Shown here piece by piece: positions 1 through 6,427 of a DNA stretch of 7,981 nucleotides. Made by a program: the position numbers and the translations under genes. Under the pieces are notes generated by a model. It was given only the letters and a program-made list of their open reading frames with translations, was not told where the DNA came from and made no database searches. Every line of letters starts with the position of its first letter. Positions within the stretch are counted from its first letter, which is position 1. Source of the stretch: Candidatus Heimdallarchaeota archaeon (GTDB taxonomy: Archaea > Asgardarchaeota > Heimdallarchaeia > Heimdallarchaeales > Heimdallarchaeaceae); assembly GCA_030603505.1 (NCBI GenBank), contig JAUVXQ010000051.1, forward strand, positions 1 through 7,981, in the 5' to 3' direction.

Positions 1-43
1 CCGTTAGGGTATTATTAGACAGATTGCACACGTTAACTCCTAT
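1..43 (-). pseudogene. LRR continuation past the in-frame stop, cut by the window edge
   Basis: Reading on in the same frame after the TAA at 44-46 gives IGVNVCNLSNNTLT, in which 'LSNNTLT' is the next LRR unit. It lies exactly 23 residues after 'LSNNNLT' of the intact part, the usual period for this repeat type. This points to one nonsense change in a longer LRR gene that continues left of the window. A sequencing or assembly error is the alternative. Confidence 0.4.
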
Positions 44-271
44 TTATTTCAAAGGTGAAAGATCAAGTGCTGTTAGGTTATTATTCGAAAGATTTATTTC
101 CTGTAAATTTACCTGCTGTGATAATTTTATCAAAGGTTCTAAATCAATTGATTTAATGTTTTTGTCGTTTAGAATAAAACGATACTCTCTATCTCTATGA
201 TTTCTATCTAAGAGTAATTCAATCTTTTCTTCTTTTCCATGTAAATTAGTTATAGTAAACATATCTCTCAT
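44..271 (-). CDS. Leucine-rich repeat protein, N-terminal part (75 aa, ended by an in-frame stop)
   Basis: The translated 75 residues hold two LRR units: 'IKSIDLEPL' near residues 40-48 and 'INLSNNNLTALDLSPL' near 59-74. The 'LSNNxLTxLDLSPL' repeat is typical of the long LRR proteins common in Asgard archaea, which are thought to act as protein-binding scaffolds. Residues 1-35 form a charged lead-in before the repeats. The ATG at 271 is the first Met, with a second Met three codons later; neither has a convincing Shine-Dalgarno. The stop (TAA, plus 44-46) falls in the middle of a repeat, and the same frame beyond it still encodes LRR sequence, so the gene is probably broken here. It lies 26 bases downstream of the 43-codon ORF on the same strand and may share its transcript. 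An LRR identity is likely; the function is unknown. Confidence 0.6.
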   Translation of the reverse strand: MRDMFTITNLHGKEEKIELLLDRNHRDREYRFILNDKNIKSIDLEPLIKLSQQVNLQEINLSNNNLTALDLSPLK

Positions 272-297
272 CGTTTCTTACTATCCATTCAAACACG

Positions 298-429
298 TTA
301 GTTTATTGATATATTAATATTGTTAGTCCCCAATTGGAAGTATACTGGATGATTATCTACCCATAATTGATACTTTGACTCCTCTTTTAAGAAATCGAAA
401 GTACGTTTAACTACTTCTACTTCTTCCAT
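298..429 (-). CDS. Short ORF, 43 aa, starting MEEVEVVKRTFDFLKE
   Basis: ATG at 429, TAA at 298-300. The product starts MEEVEVVKRTFDFLKE and continues with a probable beta-rich stretch containing 'YQLWVDNHPVYFQLG'. It has no recognisable catalytic motif and no membrane segment. The first 16 residues are closely matched by a second short minus-strand ORF starting at 2766. The DNA agrees at 37 of 48 positions, and several differences are at third codon positions. This argues that the stretch is or was coding. The 'KxTFxFLKE...' start resembles the N-terminus of small archaeal and bacterial proteins of about 80-100 residues that I recall but cannot name, so this may be a truncated copy. An AT-rich TTTAAACTTATA element on the minus strand about 25-38 bases upstream could be the promoter. 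It lies just upstream of the LRR fragment. Confidence 0.4.
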   Translation of the reverse strand: MEEVEVVKRTFDFLKEESKYQLWVDNHPVYFQLGTNNINISIN

Positions 430-537
430 CTCTTGAATGAAAAGCTATAAGTTTAAAGAATTTTATGGTAAGGTTATCAACTTCCTAATTTTTCCTTTTC
501 AAATTTTTAGGAATGAAAAACCAAACTTAAAAATGAT

Positions 538-557
538 ATTCGCAATGGATAGCGAAT
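538..557. repeat. Short inverted repeat upstream of the propeller gene
   Basis: ATTCGC and GCGAAT form a perfect 6-bp inverted repeat around an 8-base spacer, followed by a run of five T on the plus strand. It lies about 35 bases upstream of the proposed TATA box of the exported protein gene. It could be an operator or a weak terminator; the stem is short enough to be chance. Confidence 0.2.
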
Positions 558-591
558 TTTTACTTAGTTGACAGACAAAGATTTTTATTCT

Positions 592-603
592 TATTATAAA
601 ATC
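592..603 (+). promoter_or_regulatory. Candidate TATA box for the exported propeller protein
   Basis: The element TTATAAAA (594-601) lies about 40-45 bases upstream of the ATG at 640. With the usual archaeal spacing of 25-30 bases, transcription would start near 620-627. That leaves a leader just long enough to include the GAGG Shine-Dalgarno at 628-631. Confidence 0.4.
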
Positions 604-627
604 ACTACTAGTCTCTCAAAATTTAAA

Positions 628-631
628 GAGG
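628..631 (+). promoter_or_regulatory. Shine-Dalgarno GAGG that fixes the start at 640
   Basis: The bases AGAGGT lie 8 bases upstream of the ATG at 640. The open frame extends further back to a TTG at 568, but that start has no ribosome site and would put 24 polar residues ahead of a clear signal sequence. The start at 640 is therefore preferred. Confidence 0.6.
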
Positions 632-639
632 TTATAGCT

Positions 640-2667
640 ATGAATAAGAGAAAAACAATAATTTTTATTGCATTAAGTATGGTCATAGGTATTTTTATCA
701 GTAGTTTTTTGTTGAGCAATGTTCATACTTTGGCTTTTCAAGATAATAGCACACAAGAATCCTTCAATGCATTAGATCGACAAAATTGGAGATGGACTCC
801 AGTAGAGTTGATTTCTACTGAAAGCACTATTGATTTGCAATCACCTGATTTTACTGTTGACACTAGTGGTAATATTCACATTGTTTGGGAAGAAGTTTCT
901 GATTATGCTAGTAGTGGTAGTGATCGGGATATATTTTACAAAAAGTGGGATTCTTCAACTAAATTATGGTCAACTATTGAGGTAGTTTCCTTCGTTAGTA
1001 CTACATCCTCTTTTAGACCCTCTGTGGATGTTGATAATTTAGGTAATGCTTATGTTGTCTGGAATGAATATGAAGATTATAACAGTGCAGGTGTTGATGA
1101 GGATATATTTTTCAGGATACGTAATGCTTCTACATCCTCTTGGATGACAACAAAGGTTGTCTCTACCGAGAGTACTAGTGAGTCTGATTTTCCTGTTATA
1201 GCAGTTGATATTTCAAGTAATGCACATATTGCGTGGCTTGATAGCACAAATTATAATTTGAGCGGAAGTGATCTCGATATATTCTATAAAAAGTGGGATT
1301 CAACAACTCAAACTTTTACCACTACAGAAGTTGTTTCTATTATAAGCTCAGGTAATGCTTATGAACCTTCTATTGAGGTGGATAATATAGGAAACATCTT
1401 TTTAGTTTGGGAAGATAGAACTTTTAGTATTGATCAAGATATCTTTTTTAATAAATGGGATAAACAACTCAATTCTTGGTTAGGAACAGAAATTCTCTCT
1501 GATTATACTACTTTCACTTCTCACTATCCAGAAATAACTTCTGATTCCATGGGTAATATTCATGTTGTATGGTCAAGTCAAGGTACTTCCTCAAATGGTC
1601 TGATAAAGCGAATCTTCTACAAAAAGTGGGATTCTACCTCGCAAAAATGGTTTTTAACTGAAGTTATTCGAACAGTATTTAATGAAGATTATGTTAACAG
1701 ACCTTCAATTAGCTCAGATAGTTCTGGAAATATTTATGTTGTATTAGAGCATACCATTAGAGATAGTACTGGTTCAACAATTTTAGATAATGATATAGAG
1801 TTCAAATATTATGATGTTTCCTCTTCTTCTTGGTCAACAGAGACGATTATTTCTCTCACAGAAATAGATAATCCAGGGTATCCTTCTTTAACAGTTGATA
1901 ATCTAGGTCACATTCATGTTATCTGGTATGATGATTTCGATTATTTCTCAAGTGGTAGTGATCGAGACATCTTCTATAGGAAATTCATTGGTCCTCCGCC
2001 TGCACCTATTTTAGGAAATTCATTACTTAATTCATCTACTGAAATTACCGTTAATCTTGACTGGGACGATGTTTATGGTGCTACAGCTTATTACATTTAT
2101 CGGTCTACTGACTATATTTGGTCCTTAGATTCTCTCTCTCCCATAGAAACTACAATTTCTAGTGATTTTATTGATACTCTAATTTCAAGTAATACCTATT
2201 ATTATACAGTAGTTGCAGGAAACTTTGCTGGTAATAGTACCTTCTCTAATTGCGAGAATGTTGAAATAAAGATTCCAAGCCCTATACCTCTACAATCTCC
2301 CGAATTAGCTATAATTATTCCTAATCCTAGTGATATTACTAACATCTTTCTTGATTGGGATGATATTGATGGTGCAGCTGAATATTATATCTACCGTTCA
2401 GATTCTTATATCTGGTCAGTTGAAAGCTTGACACCTATACTAACAGTCACGTCTAGTTCGTATATTGATACTCTCTCTTCAGAAGGTTATTACTTCTACG
2501 TAATTGTTGCTACAGATGGTCTAACTAATAGTACTTTGTCAAATTGCGAATATGTTGAATATACTATTCCCACTCTCTTTGAAAATCTATTCACTATTGG
2601 ACTCGCAATTGGTTTTTCTGCTCTATTTGCAATTGCTATTTTCCGAAGAAGAAATAATAGTTCTTGA
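640..2667 (+). CDS. Exported, membrane-anchored seven-repeat propeller-like protein with two Fn3-like domains
   Basis: The product has 675 residues. Residues 1-34 are a signal sequence (MNKRK, then a hydrophobic stretch). Residues about 55-450 contain seven repeats averaging 56-57 residues, each with a 'SxDxxGNxHVVW' core and usually an 'SGSDxDIFYKKWDS' tail. This count and length fit a seven-bladed beta-propeller of the BNR/sialidase-like type. Two Fn3-like domains follow at about 453-544 and 553-645. They are recent duplicates: both contain 'YYIYRS', 'YIWS', 'IDTL' and 'SNCE'. Residues 650-668 are a transmembrane helix, and RRRNNSS is the cytoplasmic tail. The protein should face outward from the cell surface and bind ligands or other cells; no enzyme active site is evident. 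Repeats of this wording are frequent in Asgard genomes. It has its own SD and terminator, so it is probably monocistronic. Confidence 0.88.
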   Translation: MNKRKTIIFIALSMVIGIFISSFLLSNVHTLAFQDNSTQESFNALDRQNWRWTPVELISTESTIDLQSPDFTVDTSGNIHIVWEEVSDYASSGSDRDIFYKKWDSSTKLWSTIEVVSFVSTTSSFRPSVDVDNLGNAYVVWNEYEDYNSAGVDEDIFFRIRNASTSSWMTTKVVSTESTSESDFPVIAVDISSNAHIAWLDSTNYNLSGSDLDIFYKKWDSTTQTFTTTEVVSIISSGNAYEPSIEVDNIGNIFLVWEDRTFSIDQDIFFNKWDKQLNSWLGTEILSDYTTFTSHYPEITSDSMGNIHVVWSSQGTSSNGLIKRIFYKKWDSTSQKWFLTEVIRTVFNEDYVNRPSISSDSSGNIYVVLEHTIRDSTGSTILDNDIEFKYYDVSSSSWSTETIISLTEIDNPGYPSLTVDNLGHIHVIWYDDFDYFSSGSDRDIFYRKFIGPPPAPILGNSLLNSSTEITVNLDWDDVYGATAYYIYRSTDYIWSLDSLSPIETTISSDFIDTLISSNTYYYTVVAGNFAGNSTFSNCENVEIKIPSPIPLQSPELAIIIPNPSDITNIFLDWDDIDGAAEYYIYRSDSYIWSVESLTPILTVTSSSYIDTLSSEGYYFYVIVATDGLTNSTLSNCEYVEYTIPTLFENLFTIGLAIGFSALFAIAIFRRRNNSS

Positions 2668-2766
2668 TTCTAGCTCTGTAGCTAGAACTATTTCTTTTTC
2701 TACTAAAAAAGCTAACTTCTCTGTTAGATAATCGAAGGTTTTCTTAATAACTTCTACTTCTTCCAT
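2623..2766 (-). pseudogene. Short ORF or remnant (47 aa), N-terminus matching the ORF at 298-429
   Basis: ATG at 2766, TAG at 2623-2625. The first 16 residues, MEEVEVIKKTFDYLTE, parallel MEEVEVVKRTFDFLKE of the ORF at 298-429. After that the similarity ends. The remaining codons read the opposite strand of the propeller terminator and the last codons of the propeller gene, so the C-terminal part is probably not a real protein sequence. The most likely reading is an N-terminal remnant of a paralogous small gene, cut off where the propeller cassette begins. No Shine-Dalgarno is visible. It starts 36 bases beyond the stop of the phospholipase D-like gene, on the same strand. Confidence 0.3.
2668..2700 (+). 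terminator. Hairpin plus U-rich terminator of the propeller gene
   Basis: TTCTAGCT (2668-2675) and AGCTAGAA (2680-2687) form a perfect 8-bp stem with a CTGT loop, directly after the TGA stop at 2665-2667. The T-rich run CTATTTCTTTTTC follows at 2688-2700. Archaeal termination relies mainly on the U tract, and both elements are present here. Confidence 0.65.
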
Positions 2767-2801
2767 CACTTATTCACTGAGAGCATCAATTAAAAAGTTA
2801 T

Positions 2802-3317
2802 CTAGATATTTCGTGATTCTGGCATCTCTAATATAGCTAGAATTGAATTCACAACTTCTTCTACAACAGTTGGTTCAATTGTTATTAATCCTGCTTCCCA
2901 GCTTTTTCCTGCAGATGAATCTGAGAAGAAATTCATCGAAGAAGATATGGCTATTATTCTATCAACTGCAATTATTTTTGCATGTACTTTCTTGTTATAA
3001 AAAACATCTATTCCTAAGCTTTTCAAAATTTTATGAAATTCTTTATCTTTGTCATTGTATCGAGTTATAATTGTGACTTGTTTTTTGTTTAATGCTGGAA
3101 TTCTTAATGAATTACTTAAATCACAATCCTGTACAAAAGGGTTTACTACTAAGACTTCAGCTTCTGTTTTCTCTATTAATTCCTTAGATAATTCATCTAA
3201 ATGCCTTCCAGCAAGATAGAAGTGTTTATTTTCTAGGTCAACTTTCAGACCCTTTAAACCTTGCCAACTATCAATCCAACTAATGAGATCTTTTTGGGCT
3301 TTTTCTGAAATAGACAC
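2802..3317 (-). CDS. Phospholipase D-like single-HKD protein (171 aa from GTG)
   Basis: The C-terminal half carries the PLD/nuclease signature HxKx4Dx6(G/S)SxN: His112, Lys114, Asp119, Ser127 and Asn129 in 'VHAKIIAVDRIIAISSSMN', followed by 'SWEAG'. Single-HKD proteins of this size normally dimerise to build one active site and include the Nuc-type endonucleases; an RNA, DNA or phospholipid substrate is possible. Residues 32-72 ('HFYLAGRHLDEL', 'VLVVNPFVQDCDLSNSLR') match the first half of the PLD fold as I recall it in archaeal homologues. The only usable start in this frame is the GTG at 3317, but the frame stays open and protein-like for 49 codons upstream (see 3318-3464). The annotated protein is therefore probably missing its N-terminus. 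A TTTTT run on the minus strand just after the stop may end the transcript. Confidence 0.75.
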   Translation of the reverse strand: MSISEKAQKDLISWIDSWQGLKGLKVDLENKHFYLAGRHLDELSKELIEKTEAEVLVVNPFVQDCDLSNSLRIPALNKKQVTIITRYNDKDKEFHKILKSLGIDVFYNKKVHAKIIAVDRIIAISSSMNFFSDSSAGKSWEAGLITIEPTVVEEVVNSILAILEMPESRNI

Positions 3318-3464
3318 TGTGGGTACAGCTTGTTCTTTACCTTCTAAATCTTTGAAATATCCTAAATATTGCTTGTATAATTCTCTATCTACACGATACT
3401 CAACATTATTATCTGCTTTTATCTTCCTAATGTTATGTTTCTTCTCATAAATCTCTCTTTCTTA
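3318..3464 (-). pseudogene. In-frame upstream extension of the PLD-like gene without a start codon
   Basis: From the TAA at plus 3462-3464 to the GTG at 3317 the frame is open. It encodes plausible soluble protein, including 'VEYRVDRELYKQYLGYFKDL', which leads smoothly into the PLD domain. It has no ATG, GTG or TTG. A nearby ATG in another frame (minus strand, near 3474) reads MLRKRDL and stops where the in-frame extension begins, so one indel could join the two. This suggests that the gene had a longer N-terminal domain and has suffered a frameshift. Alternatively, it is a chance open frame. Confidence 0.35.
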
Positions 3465-3491
3465 ACATACAATACACTTTTTAGTATTGGT

Positions 3492-3502
3492 TGCATATAT
3501 GT
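3492..3502 (+). promoter_or_regulatory. Candidate TATA box for the 55-aa gene
   Basis: The sequence TGCATATATGT places CATATATG 26-33 bases upstream of the ATG at 3527. That is the archaeal TATA-to-start distance, and no Shine-Dalgarno lies between, so a leaderless transcript is likely. The element is nearly symmetric and could also serve the divergent PLD-like gene. Confidence 0.4.
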
Positions 3503-3526
3503 TATCAAAAACAATAATGTGATAAT

Positions 3527-3694
3527 ATGTCTGCGAAAAAGAGAGAGTCCAAACAACAGAAACCACAAGAAATGCCTATAAAATCACCATATAACCCGGA
3601 AGATGGTCCTCGAATAGAAGAAATAAAACAGAACGAATTATTAAGCAACATGATACTTCAAAAAAGGACGGAAAGTATGTTGAAACATAACTAA
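3527..3694 (+). CDS. Small basic protein of 55 aa upstream of the HEPN gene
   Basis: ATG at 3527, TAA at 3692-3694. The product starts MSAKKRESKQQKPQEMP, followed by 'IKSPYNPEDGPRIEEIKQ' and ending 'NMILQKRTESMLKHN'. It is highly charged, Lys- and Gln-rich at the N-terminus and has a likely amphipathic helix from about residue 28 to the end. It has no hydrophobic segment and no family I recognise. Support for it being real: a TATA-like element at the right distance, protein-like composition, and a position 46 bases upstream of the HEPN gene on the same strand. A small charged partner upstream of a HEPN protein is the usual arrangement for an antitoxin or adaptor, but that role is inference only. 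Confidence 0.5.
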   Translation: MSAKKRESKQQKPQEMPIKSPYNPEDGPRIEEIKQNELLSNMILQKRTESMLKHN

Positions 3695-3715
3695 CCTCGT
3701 ACCTGTTAAATCTAA

Positions 3716-3737
3716 TTAAATATAAAGAAAATGGGAG
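3716..3737 (+). promoter_or_regulatory. AT-rich element and GGGAG ribosome site of the HEPN gene
   Basis: TTAAATATAAAG lies just upstream of GGGAG (3733-3737). The GGGAG ends 3 bases before the ATG at 3741 and 6 bases before an in-frame GTG at 3744, so either could be the start. The AT-rich element is rather close to the ATG for a TATA box, so co-transcription with the 55-aa gene is equally possible. Confidence 0.35.
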
Positions 3738-3740
3738 ATT

Positions 3741-5690
3741 ATGGTGGAAAGTAATAATTCAGAAGCAACAGCTTTACTACCTAGTATTAGTAAGCTGTTA
3801 AATTATTTTACTCAGATAGTTAAAGAACATACTGATATACTCGGTCTTAGCAAAACTGAATATACGTATTTCTCTTATTTACCAATGTTTTCAAAATTCT
3901 TTGAGGTTTTTGGTAAAAGATTTGAAAAGAGAGGATATCTTCCTGATCTCAAACTTGCAGAGCAGTTTGTAAAAACGCAATTAAATGAAGAAGAGCCAAT
4001 CTTTGCGCCATTAGGATTCAATTTAGAAAATGATGATCATTCTAATTTTATAATCAAATCATTTAATTACCACTTTTTTCAAGAACTCATTTCTTTCTTT
4101 CGTCTTTTTGTGAAAGCAGTGATTCCTAGTAGTTTATCTGAGAATATCCTTCAAAGCATATTAAACTTTAACAAGCATTTCATAAAACTCGAGGGAAGTT
4201 CTCAAGAAATAAGAGAGGCTATTCGTAAAGGAGCTAAAGAGATAACTAGAGAATTTGATATAACGACTAAAATTAAAGACTTTTTAGGTGAGACTCTAGG
4301 TTTCTCTGAACCAGAAATTTACATAACGGAATATAAAAATAGCTTTGACATATTTTTCTCCTTATTTCTTAAGCCAGCCTATAGAAAAATGTCTGATGAT
4401 TATCCAGAAAGCTATAAAGCATATGTAGAATCAATCAAAGAGAAAGTTGATTCAAAGTTCCATAAAATCTTTGATTATCTAGACTCGGATTTACGGAATG
4501 CATTCATTCACAGAAATTATACTGTTGATAAAGATGCTAAAGAAATAAAATGTTTTAAAGGTGATGGATCAAAATATGGAGAAATTTTCTGGTTTGATCC
4601 TTTGTCTTTTCAAGAATTGAAAGCACGAACAATGAAACTCAAATCTATTGTTTTATCATTATTACATGCAAGTTACACACATTTCGCAAAATGGATGGAA
4701 GAGATTGCAGGAAACGTAGCTCCTTATTTTTCTTTATGGAATATTAGATATGTTCCTGAAGGCCTAACTGAATATTTGGGCATTGATTTTTCAGATGCTC
4801 AATCGTCACTATATTTTCATAAAAACAATAAGGAAGTTGAGAAAGCTCTATTGGAGCTTAAAACTCTGATGAATATGCATATAATGGCAAAATCAGCTAA
4901 ATTATCTTTTTTTAACTTTGAGTTTAACGAAAATGATTTAGAAGAATCATACAAACGCTTTTGGTCTGCAATTTTAAAGAATGATTTACTAAGGAAAGAG
5001 CATTCTTTATTATACGGATATCATCTAGCATTAACATCAGATAATGAAAGTTTTGAGAGAAATATTCTTGGGATCGAGACATATATAGCAGCACTTAAGG
5101 AGAATCAAATTGTATTTGACGAGCAAATTGTGCTTTTTGAAGCATCTATTTCTTTAGTTTCAAAAGATAAAAGTAAATCAGTTGAGTTTTTTGAGAGAGC
5201 TTTGGAAACTAAAGGAAATATATCTATTACAGATGATAAGAAAGAAAAGATAATTCTTCAAATAAGGAACATAGATGCAAAAGAATTAGAAGTTGAGTTT
5301 CTTCATCCAAGTTTGTCTGTTATAGTTCTTCTGATAAATCTTTGTTCCAAGTATAATTTATTGAAATTTACTAAACATCAAGCAATACTTAATTTCGGAG
5401 AAGAGTCAGTAGAGTCAATCATAAATAATCTACCACTTTCAGTTCAACAACTAATTGAAGTGGTGAAAAAGATATCTAAACCTATTTTGGGCTCACAGAT
5501 TACAAAAATTATGCGAGAGAATAATTCAAAATGGCCTGAACCAGATTTTGTGAAAACAGGAGATTGTTTACGATTTGCTGCAAAAGTTGGGTTTGTTGAA
5601 ATAGAAGAAGGAAACGATATCAAAGTAAGCATTAGTTCTAAATTTGTTTCAATATTGAACAAGTTTGATAGAAGTAAGGATTTAAATTAA
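3741..5690 (+). CDS. Large HEPN-domain protein (649 aa), putative ribonuclease/toxin
   Basis: The product is soluble and mostly helical. The key signature is LRNAFIHRNY at residues 251-260: Arg252-Asn253-(x3)-His257 is the Rx4-6H motif of HEPN domains. It is preceded by a helix and followed by 'GEIFWFDPLSFQELK' and a long helix (about 285-320), as in many HEPN proteins. Many HEPN proteins are metal-independent RNases in toxin-antitoxin, abortive-infection and CRISPR-linked systems; others are inactive. Residues 1-200 form an unrecognised helical N-terminal region. Residues 390-540 resemble a helical repeat region. Residues about 565-645 look like a winged helix ('ILGSQITKIMRENN...FVKTGDCLRFAAKVGFVEIEEG'), a possible nucleic-acid reader. 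I do not recognise the full-length family. It follows the 55-aa gene by 46 bases, and its stop overlaps the end of the convergent fragment by 9 bases. HEPN assignment is fairly sure; activity is inferred. Confidence 0.85.
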   Translation: MVESNNSEATALLPSISKLLNYFTQIVKEHTDILGLSKTEYTYFSYLPMFSKFFEVFGKRFEKRGYLPDLKLAEQFVKTQLNEEEPIFAPLGFNLENDDHSNFIIKSFNYHFFQELISFFRLFVKAVIPSSLSENILQSILNFNKHFIKLEGSSQEIREAIRKGAKEITREFDITTKIKDFLGETLGFSEPEIYITEYKNSFDIFFSLFLKPAYRKMSDDYPESYKAYVESIKEKVDSKFHKIFDYLDSDLRNAFIHRNYTVDKDAKEIKCFKGDGSKYGEIFWFDPLSFQELKARTMKLKSIVLSLLHASYTHFAKWMEEIAGNVAPYFSLWNIRYVPEGLTEYLGIDFSDAQSSLYFHKNNKEVEKALLELKTLMNMHIMAKSAKLSFFNFEFNENDLEESYKRFWSAILKNDLLRKEHSLLYGYHLALTSDNESFERNILGIETYIAALKENQIVFDEQIVLFEASISLVSKDKSKSVEFFERALETKGNISITDDKKEKIILQIRNIDAKELEVEFLHPSLSVIVLLINLCSKYNLLKFTKHQAILNFGEESVESIINNLPLSVQQLIEVVKKISKPILGSQITKIMRENNSKWPEPDFVKTGDCLRFAAKVGFVEIEEGNDIKVSISSKFVSILNKFDRSKDLN

Positions 5691-5924
5691 AGCGATAGGT
5701 GTATTCGAATGAATAAAAGACAGAAAGAATCTCGTTAGATAATCAAAAGCTGTTCCTGCTAAACCACAATTAGCTGTTTGAGGGGAAGCTTGCAATTCTC
5801 TTTCAAGCTTAATGTTTGGTTTTTTGAAAGTTTCTCTGAATTTCTCTTTAACTTCCTTAATTTTTAAAAAAGATATTAAACTCAAACTATTCCCCCAACG
5901 ACAAAGTTTAGCTTCACAAATCAA
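5682..5924 (-). pseudogene. Truncated 'GTAFDYL' family protein, N-terminal fragment
   Basis: The frame is open from a TTG at 5924 to the TAA at 5682-5684. The informative part is residues 14-68: 'SLISFLKIKEVKEKF', 'PNIKLERELQASPQT' and 'GLAGTAFDYLTRFFL'. This resembles the N-terminus of a hypothetical protein family I recall as reading '...LVGTAFDYLLRFYL...', whose members are a few hundred residues long. The function is unknown. Here the protein stops about 12 residues after that motif, so most of it is missing. The likely original start is near the TTG at residue 14. The upstream TTG overlaps the stop of the cyclase-like fragment (TTGA), and residues 1-13, 'ICEAKLCRWGNS', may be left over from the end of that neighbour. 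The 3' end overlaps the stop of the convergent HEPN gene. It is probably a decayed gene. Confidence 0.45.
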
Positions 5925-6229
5925 AAATCCCCAAAAGCTATAGATGATTTTGTTAAATAATTCTGTGACATCAAACTAGTATTAATATTGTGAATTGCAG
6001 ATAGAAGATCGTGCAATCTTTCTCTTTCTGTTTGTTGAGGATTATGACAGTAAAGAATATCTGAATCAGATACAAAAAGACTACTTAAATTTGGATGAAC
6101 TTGCAGAACATCATAACCAAGATTAAAGAAATAATTAAGAGCAGTCCAAGCTTTATTTTGGTTCATCATTTCTTTAAATCCTGATAAATCAATCCATGCA
6201 ACGAAAGTTTTACCATCAAAACTCTGCAT
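5921..6229 (-). pseudogene. Truncated nucleotide-cyclase-like protein, N-terminal fragment (102 aa)
   Basis: From the ATG at 6229 the product starts MQSFDGKTFVAWIDLSGF. The pattern 'FVAWIDLSGFKEMM' (residues 9-22) followed by 'SSLFVSDSDILYC' (49-61) and 'SSIAFGDF' (95-102) matches the first strands of a class III cyclase-like/palm fold. Asp14 and Asp55 or Asp57 lie where metal ligands usually sit. In the homologues I recall, 'SIAYGDF' is followed by about another hundred residues, but here TGA comes straight after it. The fragment therefore lacks the second half of the fold and is unlikely to be active. The frame also opens five codons earlier at a TTG (6244); the ATG is preferred. There is no Shine-Dalgarno. 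Active members might make or sense a nucleotide signal, but that is inference. It overlaps the GTAFDYL fragment. Confidence 0.5.
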
Positions 6230-6390
6230 ACAAATCTTATACAATATTTCGAAAAGGAATAAAAATGTTCGCTATGCTAATTGGAAAAATTGCATAAAAT
6301 AAAGAGAAAACTGTAGGAAATTTCAATAACATCAAAAATCAAAGAGATAATACTAATCGAAGTTTATAGCATGAAGATTGGTTAGGTAAG

Positions 6391-6401
6391 AATTATATAC
6401 T
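6391..6401 (+). promoter_or_regulatory. Candidate TATA box for the EVE-like gene
   Basis: AATTATATACT is centred about 31 bases upstream of the ATG at 6428. No Shine-Dalgarno lies between, so the transcript should begin at or just before the start codon (leaderless). Confidence 0.45.
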
Positions 6402-6427
6402 GAATGTTTATCTATTATTAGAGTATT

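Noticed and set aside
568..639. Extension of the propeller gene to a TTG start at 568
   Set aside because: It adds 24 polar residues ahead of a normal signal sequence, has no ribosome site, and would place the proposed TATA box inside the coding region.
2843..3070. Plus-strand 75-codon frame opposite the PLD-like gene
   Set aside because: It is the antisense shadow of a well-supported gene; its Leu/Gln-rich composition reflects the opposite strand.
5444..5662. Minus-strand 72-codon frame inside the HEPN gene
   Set aside because: Antisense shadow of the C-terminal region of the HEPN gene, with no motif or start signal.
5734..5744. The 11-base word GTTAGATAATC, also at 2723-2733
   Set aside because: Both copies encode 'FDYLT' on the minus strand in otherwise unlike proteins; an 11-base match in AT-rich DNA is not enough to claim a repeat.
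5911..5924. 'KLCRWGNS' in the 5682-5924 frame as a MazE/AbrB-like antitoxin start
   Set aside because: Only a few residues resemble the 'RWGNS' motif, and the rest matches a GTAFDYL-type protein instead; no swapped-hairpin barrel pattern follows.
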